A DNA stretch of 64,000 nt from SG8-41 sp036397875 (GCA_036397875.1 DASWIC010000048.1:1-64000); one strand, 5' to 3'. Shown: positions 40,252 through 50,129, numbered from the stretch's first letter. A program made the numbers and translations. The notes: generated from the letters alone by a model not told the origin.

Positions 40252-41406
40252 ATGGAGCCGCTGACCATCGCCATGGTCGCCGGCGAGCCCTCGGGCGATG
40301 CGCTGGGGCTGCACCTCATCCAGGCGCTGCGCCGGCATGTTCCGAACGCCCGGTTTACCGGCATCGGAGGTCCGAAGATGACGGGCGCCGGCTTCGAGAC
40401 CCTCTACCCGATGGAAAAGCTCGCGGTGATGGGCATCATGGAGGTGCTGCGCCATCTCCCCGAGCTCGCCGGCATCCGGCGCCGCCTCGCGGCGCATTTC
40501 CTGCGCGAGCGCCCACGGCTGTTCATCGGAATCGACGCACCCGAGTTCAATCTCGGCCTCGAGCTGAAGCTCAAGTCCGCCGGCGTGCCGACCGTGCACT
40601 ATGTTGGTCCCACGGTCTGGGCGTGGCGCGCCGGGCGGATACACAAGATCCGGCGGGCGGTGTCCAAGCTGCTCGTCCTGTTCCCGTTCGAGGCGGCCAT
40701 TTTCGAGCGTGCGCAAGTGCCGGTGGCGTACGTCGGGCATCCCCTCGCGGACCAGCTCGGCGCTTTTCCTGGGCCCGCCGCCATGCGCGAGCAATTGCGC
40801 CTGCCCGCCGCAGCCAAGATCGTGGCGCTGCTTCCCGGCAGCCGCGTGACGGAGCTGACGCGGCTGTCGGATCTGTTCGTGGCGACGGCCGAGAAAATCG
40901 CCGAAGCCGTCCCGGGCGTGCAGTTTCTCGTCCCGTTCGTGAGCCGCGAGACCCGCGACATCTTCGAAGCGGCGCTGTACCGCCGCGAAGCGGGTGCGCT
41001 CGCCATGAGCATGATGTTCGGGCATGCGCACGAAGCCATGGCAGCTTCCGACGTCGTGCTGGCGGCTTCGGGCACCGCGACGCTGGAAGCGGCGCTGCTG
41101 AAGCGGCCCATGGTCATCACCTACCGGGCGGCCCCGCTGAGCGTGCTCCTCCACCGTACGCAGTCGTACCTTCCGTACGTCGGGCTGCCCAACATCCTGG
41201 CCGGTGAGTTCATCGTCCCGGAGTTCCTGCACGACGAAGCCACCCCCGAAAACCTCGCGCAGGCGGTCACCAACCTGCTGTTCGACCCGATCATGCGGCA
41301 GCGCCTTGAAGTACGCCTGGGTCGCCTGCTCACGGAGCTGCGCCGGGATGCGGCCGGCGCAGCGGCTGCCGCCATTCTCCCGTTGCTCGACGGCTCGTCC
41401 GTATGA
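40252..41406 (+). CDS. lpxB: Lipid-A-disaccharide synthase
   Basis: Joins UDP-diacylglucosamine and lipid X into the lipid A disaccharide. 384 residues with IAMVAGEPSGDALGLHLIQA at the N-terminus, GGPKMTGAGFE, VHYVGPTVWAWR and the late SGTATLEAALLKRPMVI, all typical of this GT-B glycosyltransferase. The ATG at 40252 has GGAG before it. Its stop overlaps the rnhB ATG (ATGA). Confidence 0.95.
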   Translation: MEPLTIAMVAGEPSGDALGLHLIQALRRHVPNARFTGIGGPKMTGAGFETLYPMEKLAVMGIMEVLRHLPELAGIRRRLAAHFLRERPRLFIGIDAPEFNLGLELKLKSAGVPTVHYVGPTVWAWRAGRIHKIRRAVSKLLVLFPFEAAIFERAQVPVAYVGHPLADQLGAFPGPAAMREQLRLPAAAKIVALLPGSRVTELTRLSDLFVATAEKIAEAVPGVQFLVPFVSRETRDIFEAALYRREAGALAMSMMFGHAHEAMAASDVVLAASGTATLEAALLKRPMVITYRAAPLSVLLHRTQSYLPYVGLPNILAGEFIVPEFLHDEATPENLAQAVTNLLFDPIMRQRLEVRLGRLLTELRRDAAGAAAAAILPLLDGSSV

Positions 41407-41987
41407 AGGGCCTTGGGGCACTGATCTGCGGCGTCGATGAAGCCGGACGTGGCCCGCTTGCCGGGCCGGTCTTCGCCGCCGCGGTGATCCTCGATCCCGC
41501 GCGGCCGATCCCGGGGCTCGCCGATTCCAAGGCGCTCAGCGCTCCGCGGCGTGAAGCCCTTGTGGCGGAGATCACGTTGCATGCGACGGCCTGGAGCGTG
41601 GCCAGCGCGAGCGTGGAGGAGATCGATGCCCTCAACATCCTGCAGGCGAGCCTCCTCGCGATGCGCCGCGCGGTGGAGGAACTCGCCGTCGTGCCGGCCG
41701 AGGTGTGGGTGGATGGCTTGCATTGTCCGCGGCTGGCGGTTCCCGTGCGCAGCGTGGTGCGCGGAGACGCCACGCTCGACGGCATCGCGGCGGCCTCGAT
41801 CCTCGCGAAAGTCGCGCGCGATGCGGAAATGCGTGCGCTGCACGAGATCCATCCCCGGTACGGGTTCGACCAGCACAAGGGTTATCCCACCGTGGCGCAC
41901 CTGGAGGCGCTGCGCGCGCACGGCGCTTGCGCGGCACACCGGCGCAGCTTCGGGCCGGTACGCTTGCTGACCGCTGCGCGCGCTTAG
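41403..41987 (+). CDS. rnhB: Ribonuclease HII
   Basis: Cleaves RNA in RNA-DNA hybrids and single ribonucleotides in DNA. 194 residues; the catalytic DEAGRGPLAGPV is at 12-23 and the other acidic residues are in VWVDGLHCP and ILAKVARDAEM. Overlaps the lpxB stop by four bases, the normal order in proteobacteria. Confidence 0.95.
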   Translation: MKGLGALICGVDEAGRGPLAGPVFAAAVILDPARPIPGLADSKALSAPRREALVAEITLHATAWSVASASVEEIDALNILQASLLAMRRAVEELAVVPAEVWVDGLHCPRLAVPVRSVVRGDATLDGIAAASILAKVARDAEMRALHEIHPRYGFDQHKGYPTVAHLEALRAHGACAAHRRSFGPVRLLTAARA

Positions 41988-42016
41988 GCGCCGACGAGCC
42001 CCTCAAGGCCGTCCTC

Positions 42017-42802
42017 TTGAAGCAGATCAGTTCCGCGGCCAATCCGCGCTACAAGGCGCTGCGCAAGCTCGTGCAGTCGTCCCAGGAGCGGAGGAAGACC
42101 GGCCTGTCGGTCTTGGATGGAGTGCACCTGGCCGCGGCCTACCACAAGCACGTCGGGCTGCCCCGGAGCATTGCGGTCAGCCGCAACGGTCTTGCGAATC
42201 CGGAAGTGCGGGCGCTGCTGGAGGAGATGAGAGGAGCAGAGATCCTCGCGCTCGGCGATGCGCTGTTCGACGGCCTTTCCTCCGTCGCGACCCCGACCGG
42301 CATCGTGGCGGTCATCGAGACGCCCCGCTCCCGGGTGGTGCCGCAGGGCATGGAGTGTTGCGTGCTGCTCGAGGACCTCCAGGACCCGGGCAACCTCGGC
42401 TCGATTCTGCGCTCGTGCGCCGCAGCGGGGGTGGGGCATGTAGTGCTTTCGAAGGGCTCCGTGCACGCCTGGTCGCCCCGCGTGCTGCGCGCGGGCATGG
42501 GAGCGCATTTCATGCTGAATATCCACGAGGACGCGGACCTGCTCGCGGTAGCGCGGGATTTCCAGGGCACGCTCGTCGCGACGGCCCCGCGTGCGCCGCG
42601 AAGCATATTCGAGACCGGGCTGACGGGCGCAGTCGGATTCATGTTTGGAAACGAAGGCTCCGGTCTCAGCGCGGCACTGCTCGCGGCCGCGGACACCGTG
42701 GTATCCATACCCATGCCCGGCGCGGCCGAGTCGCTCAATGTCACGGCTGCCGCGGCGGTGTGCCTGTTCGAGCGCGTCCGGCAGCTATCAGCTGTCGGCT
42801 AG
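42017..42802 (+). CDS. TrmH/SpoU-family RNA 2'-O-methyltransferase
   Basis: SPOUT-class RNA methyltransferase of 261 residues with a deep trefoil knot: motif 1 LEDLQDPGNLGSILRSCAA, motif 2 VGFMFGNEGSGLS and motif 3 IPMPGAAESLNVTAAAAVCLFE. An N-terminal substrate-binding domain precedes it. Start is the first possible codon after rnhB, a TTG giving MKQISSAANPRYKALRKL, as in relatives. The final residues (QLSAVG) are encoded by a CAGCTNT heptad repeat and the stop overlaps convergent ppsR by four bases. The target RNA is unknown; 23S rRNA is likely. Confidence 0.87.
   Translation: MKQISSAANPRYKALRKLVQSSQERRKTGLSVLDGVHLAAAYHKHVGLPRSIAVSRNGLANPEVRALLEEMRGAEILALGDALFDGLSSVATPTGIVAVIETPRSRVVPQGMECCVLLEDLQDPGNLGSILRSCAAAGVGHVVLSKGSVHAWSPRVLRAGMGAHFMLNIHEDADLLAVARDFQGTLVATAPRAPRSIFETGLTGAVGFMFGNEGSGLSAALLAAADTVVSIPMPGAAESLNVTAAAAVCLFERVRQLSAVG
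42782..42802 (+). repeat. CAGCTNT heptad repeat forming the end of a coding region
   Basis: CAGCTAT, CAGCTGT, CGGCTAG in tandem. The last unit holds the TAG stop of the methyltransferase gene. A following TAG overlaps the ppsR stop codon on the other strand. Confidence 0.55.
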
Positions 42803-43623
42803 TAGATGCGCCGCAGCAGCTTCGCCTCATGCAGGATGGTGGTGGCAAGTTCCTCGACCGATTTGCTGGTGGCGTCGAGAAAAGGGATGCCTTCCTGGCG
42901 CATCAGCGCTTCCGCCTCGCGCACCTCGAACTCGCAGTTGGAAAGCGTCGCGTACTGGCTGCCGGGCCGGCGCTCGTTGCGGATTCTCTCCAGCCGCTCG
43001 GGCTTGATGGTGAGGCCGTAGAGCTTCCCGCGCAGGGAACGCAACTGAACCGGGAGGCGCATGCTGCTGAAATCCTCCGGTATCAGGGGATAATTCGCCG
43101 CGCGGATGCCATACTGCATCGACAGGTAAAGGCACGTCGGCGTCTTTCCGCAGCGCGAGACGCCGACGAGGATGACGTCGGCCTCGGAGAGGTCGCGGCT
43201 CGAGACGCCATCGTCGTGGGACAGGGCGTAGTTCACCGATTCGATGCGGTGGTGGTAGTTGACGAAATCGGCGACGCTGTGCGAGCGTCCGATGGCATGA
43301 GACGCCCGCACGCCCAGCTCGCGCTCGAGCGGCGAGATGAAGATCTCGAAGCAATCGAGGAACAATGCGTCGGCCTCGCCGACTACCTGCGAGATTTCGG
43401 TGAGCGCAAGCGTGCTGATGACGATCGGGCGCTCGCCATCGGCGGCACCCTGCGCATTGATCTTGGCCACGACATCGCGCGCCTTTTCGACGGTGTCGAC
43501 GAACGGCAGCGTCACCTCATTGAAGCGCACCTTGTCGAACTGGGTAAGCAGGCTGTGACCGAGCATCTCGGCGGTGATGCCGGTGCGGTCGGAAACGAAA
43601 AAAGCCGTACGAGGTTTCGCCAC
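42799..43623 (-). CDS. ppsR: PEP synthase regulatory protein (kinase/pyrophosphorylase)
   Basis: Bifunctional DUF299 protein that inactivates PEP synthase by ADP-dependent phosphorylation and reactivates it by phosphate-dependent removal. 274 residues: TAFFVSDRTGITAEMLGHSL at the N-terminus and the P-loop GVSRCGKTPT at about 154-163. Divergent from ppsA, its target, across 79 bases, which supports the assignment. Confidence 0.94.
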   Translation of the reverse strand: MAKPRTAFFVSDRTGITAEMLGHSLLTQFDKVRFNEVTLPFVDTVEKARDVVAKINAQGAADGERPIVISTLALTEISQVVGEADALFLDCFEIFISPLERELGVRASHAIGRSHSVADFVNYHHRIESVNYALSHDDGVSSRDLSEADVILVGVSRCGKTPTCLYLSMQYGIRAANYPLIPEDFSSMRLPVQLRSLRGKLYGLTIKPERLERIRNERRPGSQYATLSNCEFEVREAEALMRQEGIPFLDATSKSVEELATTILHEAKLLRRIY

Positions 43624-43702
43624 CGGTGCTGCCCCCTGCGGGAATTGCCGTTAAAATAACCGCTTTCTCCGCAATGCACAATTCAGCGTCACTTCTGGAG
43701 CC

Positions 43703-46096
43703 ATGAGCACGACCCGCCGCGTCCTCGATTTCGCCGCCTTGCGCATGAAGGATGTCGCCGACGTCGGCGGCAAGAACGCGTCCCTCGGCGAGATGATGAG
43801 CCAGCTCGGGGGCGCCGGCGTGCGGGTGCCCGGCGGATTCGCCACGACGGCGCAGGCCTACCGCGAATTTCTCGCGCAGGGCGGGCTCGACCAGCGGTTG
43901 GCGCGGCGGTTGCGCGGGCTGGATGTCGCCGACGTCTCCGCGCTCGCCCGCGCCGGCGCGGAGATCCGGGGCTGGATCCTGGCGCAGGAACTCCCCGGGC
44001 CGCTGCGACAGGACATCGCGGACGCCTACCGCAGGCTGGCGGATGGCGCCGGCGCGGATGCCACGTTCGCGGTGCGCTCGTCGGCCACGGCCGAAGACCT
44101 TCCCGATGCGTCGTTTGCCGGCCAGCAGGAGACCTTGCTCAACGTGCACGGGCTCGACCCGCTCTACGCCGCGGTCAAGGAGGTCTTCGCGTCGCTCTAC
44201 AACGATCGCGCGATTTCGTACCGCGTGCACAAGGGCTACACGCACGAAGAGGTTGCCTTGTCGGCGGGCATCCAGCGCATGGTGCGCAGCGACCTGGGTG
44301 CGAGCGGCGTGATCTTCACGCTCGACACCGAGTCGGGCTTCGATCAGGTCGTGTTCATCACCTCCGCCTACGGGCTGGGCGAAACGGTGGTGCAGGGAAA
44401 GGTCAATCCCGACGAGTTCTACGTCTACAAGCGCGCCCTGCGCGAAGGAAAGCTCTCGATACTGCGCCGGGGGCTCGGCTCGAAGGCGGTCAAAATGGTG
44501 TACGCCGACGCGCGGCAGGGGGGGGCGTCGGTGACGACGGTGAGCGTGCCGGAGCTCGACCGGCGCCGCTTCTCGATCGACGACGCCGAAGTCGAGGAGC
44601 TGGCGCGCTACGCGATGGCGATCGAAGACCATTACCGGCGGCCGATGGACATCGAGTGGGGCAAGGACGGCATCGACGGCAGGCTCTACGTCCTGCAGGC
44701 GCGTCCGGAGACCGTGAAAGCGGCGGAGAAAGTCGACACGCTGCGCCGCTACCGGTTGAAACAGCGCTCCGAAGTGCTCGCGACGGGCCGCGCGATCGGC
44801 CAACGGATAGGCAGCGGCCCGGTCCGCGTGATCCGCAGCGCCGCCGAGATGTCGCGCATACGCGACGGCGACGTGCTGGTGACGGACATGACCGATCCCG
44901 ACTGGGAACCGGTGATGAAGCGCACGGCGGCGATCGTCACCAACCGCGGCGGCCGCACCTGCCACGCTGCCATCATCGCGCGCGAGCTCGGCGTACCCGC
45001 GGTGGTGGGTTGCGGCGACGCCACGCAGGTGCTGAAGGATGGGCGCCCGGTCACGGTGTCCTGCGCCGAAGGAGACACCGGATTCGTCTACCGGGGAGTC
45101 CTCGAAACCGAGGTGCTCGACCTCTCGTTGAAGGGTATCCCGAAGGCGCCGGTCAAGATCACCATGAATGTCGGCAACCCCGAGCTCGCTTTCGAGTTCC
45201 AGCGTCTGCCCAACGAGGGGGTAGGGCTCGCGCGGCTCGAGTTCATCATCGCGCGCATGATCGGCGTGCATCCCAGGGCGGTGCTCGCCTATCCCGATCT
45301 CGGGTCCGATCTCAAGCTCGCGGTCGAGGAGCACAGCGCCGGCTACCCCGACCCGGTGACGTTTTATGTGGAGAAGCTCGTGGAGGGCATCGCCACGCTC
45401 GGCGCGGCGTTCTGGCCCAAGCCGGTAATCGTGCGTCTGTCCGATTTCAAGTCGAACGAGTACTCCGCTCTCACCGGCGGCGCACGCTACGAGCCGCGCG
45501 AGGAGAATCCGATGCTCGGTTTCCGGGGCGCCGGGCGCTACCTCGATCCCTCGTTCCGGGATTGCTTCCAGCTCGAATGCCGCGCGCTCAGGAAGGTTCG
45601 CAACGACATGGGACTTGCCAACATCGAGATCATGGTGCCGTTCGTGCGCACTGTGGCGGAAGCGCGGAAGGTCCTCGAGCTGCTCGCGGCCAACGGCCTG
45701 AAGCGGGGGGAGAACGGGCTGCGCGTCATCATGATGTGCGAGCTGCCGTCGAACGCGATCCTCGCCGACCAGTTCCTCGAGCATTTCGACGGGTTTTCGA
45801 TCGGCTCCAACGACATGACCCAGTTGACGCTCGGGCTCGACCGCGACTCGGGGCTCATTGCGGCAAGCTTCGACGAGCGTGATCCGGCAGTGAAGCAAAT
45901 GATGCATCTCGCGATCCAGGCTTGCCGGCGCGCCGGCAAGTACGTCGGCATTTGCGGGCAGGGGCCGTCCGACCACCCGGATCTCGCGAAATGGCTGGTG
46001 GAGGAAGGCATCGAGAGCCTCTCGCTCAACCCCGACACCGTCGTGGAGACCTGGCTCTACCTCGCAAAGGAGACTTCAAGCGAAAAAAGAGCCTAG
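43703..46096 (+). CDS. ppsA: Phosphoenolpyruvate synthase
   Basis: Converts pyruvate to PEP with ATP, opening gluconeogenesis from C3 and C2 substrates; the acs gene at 4.8 kb fits such growth. 797 residues: ATP-grasp domain first, swivelling phosphohistidine domain with His421 in GGRTCHAAIIAREL, then the PEP-binding barrel ending with GICGQGPSDHPD (catalytic Cys). Divergent from its regulator ppsR. Confidence 0.96.
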   Translation: MSTTRRVLDFAALRMKDVADVGGKNASLGEMMSQLGGAGVRVPGGFATTAQAYREFLAQGGLDQRLARRLRGLDVADVSALARAGAEIRGWILAQELPGPLRQDIADAYRRLADGAGADATFAVRSSATAEDLPDASFAGQQETLLNVHGLDPLYAAVKEVFASLYNDRAISYRVHKGYTHEEVALSAGIQRMVRSDLGASGVIFTLDTESGFDQVVFITSAYGLGETVVQGKVNPDEFYVYKRALREGKLSILRRGLGSKAVKMVYADARQGGASVTTVSVPELDRRRFSIDDAEVEELARYAMAIEDHYRRPMDIEWGKDGIDGRLYVLQARPETVKAAEKVDTLRRYRLKQRSEVLATGRAIGQRIGSGPVRVIRSAAEMSRIRDGDVLVTDMTDPDWEPVMKRTAAIVTNRGGRTCHAAIIARELGVPAVVGCGDATQVLKDGRPVTVSCAEGDTGFVYRGVLETEVLDLSLKGIPKAPVKITMNVGNPELAFEFQRLPNEGVGLARLEFIIARMIGVHPRAVLAYPDLGSDLKLAVEEHSAGYPDPVTFYVEKLVEGIATLGAAFWPKPVIVRLSDFKSNEYSALTGGARYEPREENPMLGFRGAGRYLDPSFRDCFQLECRALRKVRNDMGLANIEIMVPFVRTVAEARKVLELLAANGLKRGENGLRVIMMCELPSNAILADQFLEHFDGFSIGSNDMTQLTLGLDRDSGLIAASFDERDPAVKQMMHLAIQACRRAGKYVGICGQGPSDHPDLAKWLVEEGIESLSLNPDTVVETWLYLAKETSSEKRA

Positions 46097-46132
46097 ACGC
46101 CCCGCCAGCAGGCCGCCGGAGCGCGCAAATCC

Positions 46133-46161
46133 TTGGACGCGGCGCCGAATTTAGATAAAAT
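46133..46161 (+). promoter_or_regulatory. Promoter for pyrG
   Basis: TTGGAC (46133-46138), exactly 17 bases, then TAAAAT (46156-46161). Transcription would start about 15 bases before the ATG. The stretch GATAAAATACGC (46154-46165) occurs again before lepA. Confidence 0.65.
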
Positions 46162-46183
46162 ACGCAAACCGCCGGCCTATGCG

Positions 46184-47866
46184 ATGAGCAACAAATACAT
46201 CTTTGTCACGGGTGGGGTCGTATCCTCTCTGGGCAAAGGCATCGCCGCCGCTTCTCTCGCCGCGATTCTGGAATCCCGCGGCCTCAAGATCTCGATGGTC
46301 AAGCTGGATCCCTATCTCAACGTGGATCCGGGGACCATGAGCCCGTTCCAGCACGGCGAGGTATTCGTCACCGAGGATGGCGCCGAGACCGACCTGGATC
46401 TGGGCCATTACGAGCGCTTCCTGCACGCCAAGATGTCGAAGCGCAACAACTTCACCACCGGCCAGATTTACGAGAGCGTGATCCGGAAGGAACGCCGGGG
46501 CGACTACCTCGGCGGCACCGTGCAGGTCATCCCCCACATCACCGACGAGATCAAGCATTTCATCCGCCGCGGGGCCGGCGAAGCGCAGGTGACGATCGTC
46601 GAGGTCGGCGGCACGGTGGGCGACATCGAGTCGCTGCCCTTCCTGGAAGCGATCCGCCAGATGGGGATCGAGCTGGGGCGCGAGAACTGCTGCTTCGTCC
46701 ACCTCACGCTCGTGCCCTACGTCGCGACCGCCGGCGAGATCAAGACCAAGCCCACGCAGCACTCGGTGAGGGAATTGCGCGAGATCGGGATCCAGCCGGA
46801 CGTGCTGCTCGGCCGCAGCGACCGGCCGCTGCCCGAGGACGACCGCAGGAAAATCGCGCTCTTCACCAACGTGCCGATGGAAGCGGTGATCTCGGCGACG
46901 GACGTGGACAGCATCTACAAGATTCCCGCGATGCTGCACGCCCAGAAGCTCGATGACATCGTGTGCCGGAAGCTGAGTCTCGCACCGCCGCCCGCCAATC
47001 TGTCGAGCTGGGACCGGCTGGTCCACGCGCTGGAGCATCCGCAGCGCTCCGTCAACATCGCGCTGGTGGGCAAGTACGTCGACCTCACCGAGTCGTACAA
47101 ATCCCTGACCGAGGCGCTGATCCACGCCGGCATTCATACCGGGGCGCGGGTCAAGATTCATTACGTGGATTCCGAGAGCATCGAGAAGAACGGAATCGCC
47201 AGCCTCCAGAACATGGACGCGATCCTGGTGCCGGGCGGCTTTGGCAAGCGCGGCGTCGAGGGCAAGATCAAGGCGATCCGCTACGCGCGCGAGGCCGGGG
47301 TGCCGTATCTGGGCATCTGCCTCGGCATGCAGCTGGCCGTGATCGAGTTTGCCCGCAACATGGCGGGGCTCGCCGGTGCCCACAGCACCGAGTTCGATCC
47401 CGAGACACCCCATCCGGTGATTGCCCTCATCACCGAATGGCAGGATCGCGACGGCCGCGTCGAGCGGCGCGACACGCAGTCCAATCTGGGCGGCACGATG
47501 CGGCTCGGCGGCCAGGAGTGCGTCCTCGAGCCGGATTCCGCCGTGCGCCGGATCTACGGCCAGGACCGCATCGTGGAGCGGCATCGCCACCGCTATGAAG
47601 TCAACAATCACTACCTGGCGCGGCTGAAGGCGGCGGGGCTGAAAGTCAGCGGGACGTCCGCCCAGGACAATCTGTGCGAGATGATCGAGCTGCCGGGCCA
47701 CCCCTGGTTCGTGGGCTGCCAGTTCCATCCGGAATTCACCTCGACCCCCCGTAACGGCCATCCACTGTTCAAGGCGTTCGTGCAGGCTGCGCTGAGCTAC
47801 TCCGCGCAGCCGGGCGAAGCGACCGGGGTGGCGGCGGATCCGGGTCGGTTGAAGAGCATCGCCTGA
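46184..47866 (+). CDS. pyrG: CTP synthase
   Basis: Makes CTP from UTP with glutamine or ammonia. 560 residues: N-terminal synthetase domain (KYIFVTGGVVSSLGKGIAAA) and C-terminal class I glutamine amidotransferase with nucleophile Cys379 in YLGICLGMQ and the His/Glu in FHPE. The frame opens 17 codons earlier, but that part overlaps the promoter; the ATG at 46184 fits the family. First gene of pyrG-kdsA-eno-ftsB. Confidence 0.97.
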   Translation: MSNKYIFVTGGVVSSLGKGIAAASLAAILESRGLKISMVKLDPYLNVDPGTMSPFQHGEVFVTEDGAETDLDLGHYERFLHAKMSKRNNFTTGQIYESVIRKERRGDYLGGTVQVIPHITDEIKHFIRRGAGEAQVTIVEVGGTVGDIESLPFLEAIRQMGIELGRENCCFVHLTLVPYVATAGEIKTKPTQHSVRELREIGIQPDVLLGRSDRPLPEDDRRKIALFTNVPMEAVISATDVDSIYKIPAMLHAQKLDDIVCRKLSLAPPPANLSSWDRLVHALEHPQRSVNIALVGKYVDLTESYKSLTEALIHAGIHTGARVKIHYVDSESIEKNGIASLQNMDAILVPGGFGKRGVEGKIKAIRYAREAGVPYLGICLGMQLAVIEFARNMAGLAGAHSTEFDPETPHPVIALITEWQDRDGRVERRDTQSNLGGTMRLGGQECVLEPDSAVRRIYGQDRIVERHRHRYEVNNHYLARLKAAGLKVSGTSAQDNLCEMIELPGHPWFVGCQFHPEFTSTPRNGHPLFKAFVQAALSYSAQPGEATGVAADPGRLKSIA

Positions 47867-47966
47867 GGACTGCTGCCGTGACCTCCCGCCCGCGACGGTC
47901 GCAGCTCGCGGCGTCGCTGCACTGCGGCGGCCGCGCACGGCGCGCGGGCCATGGTAGGCGGGGCTG

Positions 47967-48803
47967 ATGGACCTCTGTGGCTTCAAGGCCGGCCTCGATC
48001 AGCCTCTGTTTCTGATAGCGGGCCCGTGCGTCGTCGAGTCCCGCGACCTGGCACTCGACACGGCGGGAGCACTCAAGGAGATTTGCACCGGCCTGGGCGT
48101 GCACTTCATCTACAAGTCGTCGTACGACAAGGCCAACCGGAGTTCGCTCCAGTCCTTTCGCGGTCTGGGAATGGACAAGGGTCTCGAGATCCTGGGCGAA
48201 GTCCGCAAGAAGGTGGGGGTGCCGGTCCTCACCGACGTGCACGAAATGGAGGACATCGACGCCGTGGCGAAGGTTGTGGACGTGTTGCAGACGCCGGCAT
48301 TCCTGTGCCGGCAGACCGATTTCATCTGCGCCGTGGCGGCCGCGGGCAAGCCGGTGAACATCAAGAAAGGCCAGTTCCTCGCTCCCGGAGACATGCGCAA
48401 CGTCGTGGACAAGGCGCGGGCGGCGAGCGGGCGCGACAACATACTGGTGTGCGAGCGCGGTGTGTCCTTCGGCTACAACAACCTGGTCTCCGACATGCGT
48501 TCGCTCGCGATCATGCGCGCCACCGGCTGCCCCGTCGTGTTCGACGCCACGCATTCGGTCCAGTTGCCGGGCGGGCAGGGCACCTCGAGCGGCGGGGAGC
48601 GCGAGTACGTGCCGGTGCTGGCGCGCGCCGCGGTGGCGAGCGGCATCTCGGGGCTGTTCATGGAGACCCACCCCGACCCGGACAAGGCGCTTTCCGACGG
48701 TCCCAACGCGTGGCCGCTCAAGCTGATGAAGCCGCTGCTCGGCACGCTGCAGGCGCTCGATGGCATGGTCAAGCAGCGCGGCTTCGCCGAGGACCTGCTC
48801 TAG
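47967..48803 (+). CDS. kdsA: 3-deoxy-8-phosphooctulonate synthase
   Basis: Condenses PEP with arabinose 5-phosphate to KDO 8-phosphate for the lipopolysaccharide core. 278 residues: LFLIAGPCVVESRDLALD near the N-terminus, FIYKSSYDKANRSS, DVHEMEDI, QTDFICAVAAAGKPVNIKKG and MRSLAIMRATGCPVVFDATH. Follows pyrG by 100 bases that hold nothing recognisable. The next gene is eno, whose product PEP is its substrate. Confidence 0.95.
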   Translation: MDLCGFKAGLDQPLFLIAGPCVVESRDLALDTAGALKEICTGLGVHFIYKSSYDKANRSSLQSFRGLGMDKGLEILGEVRKKVGVPVLTDVHEMEDIDAVAKVVDVLQTPAFLCRQTDFICAVAAAGKPVNIKKGQFLAPGDMRNVVDKARAASGRDNILVCERGVSFGYNNLVSDMRSLAIMRATGCPVVFDATHSVQLPGGQGTSSGGEREYVPVLARAAVASGISGLFMETHPDPDKALSDGPNAWPLKLMKPLLGTLQALDGMVKQRGFAEDLL

Positions 48804-48845
48804 GCGTTCGGCGGATTTCAATCCCAGACTACGACAGGAACAATA

Positions 48846-50129
48846 ATGAGTGCGATCGTTGACGTTATTGCGAGGGAGATTCTGGATTCGCGCGGCCAGC
48901 CCACCGTGGAGGCGGACGTGCTGCTCGAGTCGGGCGTGATGGGCCGCGCGGCGGTGCCCGCGGGGGCGTCCACCGGCAGCCGTGAGGCGATCGAGCTGCG
49001 GGATGCCGACGCCGCGCGCTACGGCGGGAAGGGCGTTCTGAGGGCGGTCGAGAACATCAACACCGAGATCTGCGAAGCGGTGATCGGCGTGGACGCGACC
49101 GAGCAGAGCTTCGTGGACAAAACGCTGATCGAGCTCGACGGCACGGAAAACAAGGCGCGCCTCGGCGCCAACGCCGTGCTCGCCGTCTCGCTGGCGGTGG
49201 CGAAAGCCGCGGCCGAGGAGTCGGGCCTGCCGCTGCACCGCTATCTGGGCGGGGCCGGGGCGATGGCGATGCCGGTGCCGATGATGAACGTGATCAACGG
49301 CGGCGCGCATGCCGACAACGGCCTCGACATGCAGGAATTCATGATCGTGCCGGTGGGCTTCACTTCATTCCGCGAGGCGCTGCGCTGTGGTTCCGAGGTG
49401 TTCCAGGCGCTGAGGAAGCTGCTCGTCGACCGGGGGTTGTCGACGGCGGTGGGCGACGAGGGAGGCTTTGCGCCCCGGCTGCCCAAGCACGAGGCGGCGG
49501 TGAAGACGATCCTCGACGCGATCGAGGCCGCCGGCTACCAGCCGGCGGAGCAGGTCGCGCTCGCACTCGACTGCGCGAGCTCCGCATTCTTCGAGGACGG
49601 AGAGTACACGCTCGCCGCGGAGGGGCTCGCCATGTCCTCGGCGCAGTTCGTCGACTATCTCGCGGAATGGGTCGAAAAGTACCCGATCATCAGCATCGAG
49701 GACGGCATGGCGGAGGACGACTGGGACGGCTGGAAGCTCCTCACCCGGCGGCTCGGCAAGAAGGTGCAGCTGGTGGGAGATGATTTGTTCGTGACCAACA
49801 CCCGGTTCCTCAAGCAGGGCATCGACCGGGGCGTGGCCAATTCGATCCTGATCAAGATCAACCAGATCGGGACGCTGACCGAGACCTTCGCCGCGATCGA
49901 GATGGCGAAGCGCGCGGGTTATACCTCCGTGGTGTCGCACCGGTCCGGCGAGACGGAGGACACGACCATCGCCGATATCGCCGTCGCATCGAACGCGCTC
50001 CAGATCAAGACCGGCTCGTTGTCGCGCTCCGACCGGCTCGCCAAGTACAACCAGCTGCTGCGAATCGAGGAGGATCTCGGGGAGGCGGCGAGCTATCCCG
50101 GTCGCGGGGCGTTCTACCAACTGCGGTAA
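48846..50129 (+). CDS. eno: Enolase
   Basis: Interconverts 2-phosphoglycerate and PEP. 427 residues: AREILDSRGQPTVEADVLL at the N-terminus, the mobile loop AVPAGASTGSREAIEL, metal ligands in the middle and SHRSGETEDTTIADIAVA near the C-terminus. AGGAA precedes the ATG. The stop TAA is the first triplet of a TAATGGG heptad element. Confidence 0.97.
   Translation: MSAIVDVIAREILDSRGQPTVEADVLLESGVMGRAAVPAGASTGSREAIELRDADAARYGGKGVLRAVENINTEICEAVIGVDATEQSFVDKTLIELDGTENKARLGANAVLAVSLAVAKAAAEESGLPLHRYLGGAGAMAMPVPMMNVINGGAHADNGLDMQEFMIVPVGFTSFREALRCGSEVFQALRKLLVDRGLSTAVGDEGGFAPRLPKHEAAVKTILDAIEAAGYQPAEQVALALDCASSAFFEDGEYTLAAEGLAMSSAQFVDYLAEWVEKYPIISIEDGMAEDDWDGWKLLTRRLGKKVQLVGDDLFVTNTRFLKQGIDRGVANSILIKINQIGTLTETFAAIEMAKRAGYTSVVSHRSGETEDTTIADIAVASNALQIKTGSLSRSDRLAKYNQLLRIEEDLGEAASYPGRGAFYQLR

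Noticed and set aside
43517..45976. An 819-codon minus-strand frame opposite ppsA
   Set aside because: ppsA is intact with its catalytic residues; the opposite frame has no motif and is Arg/His-rich.
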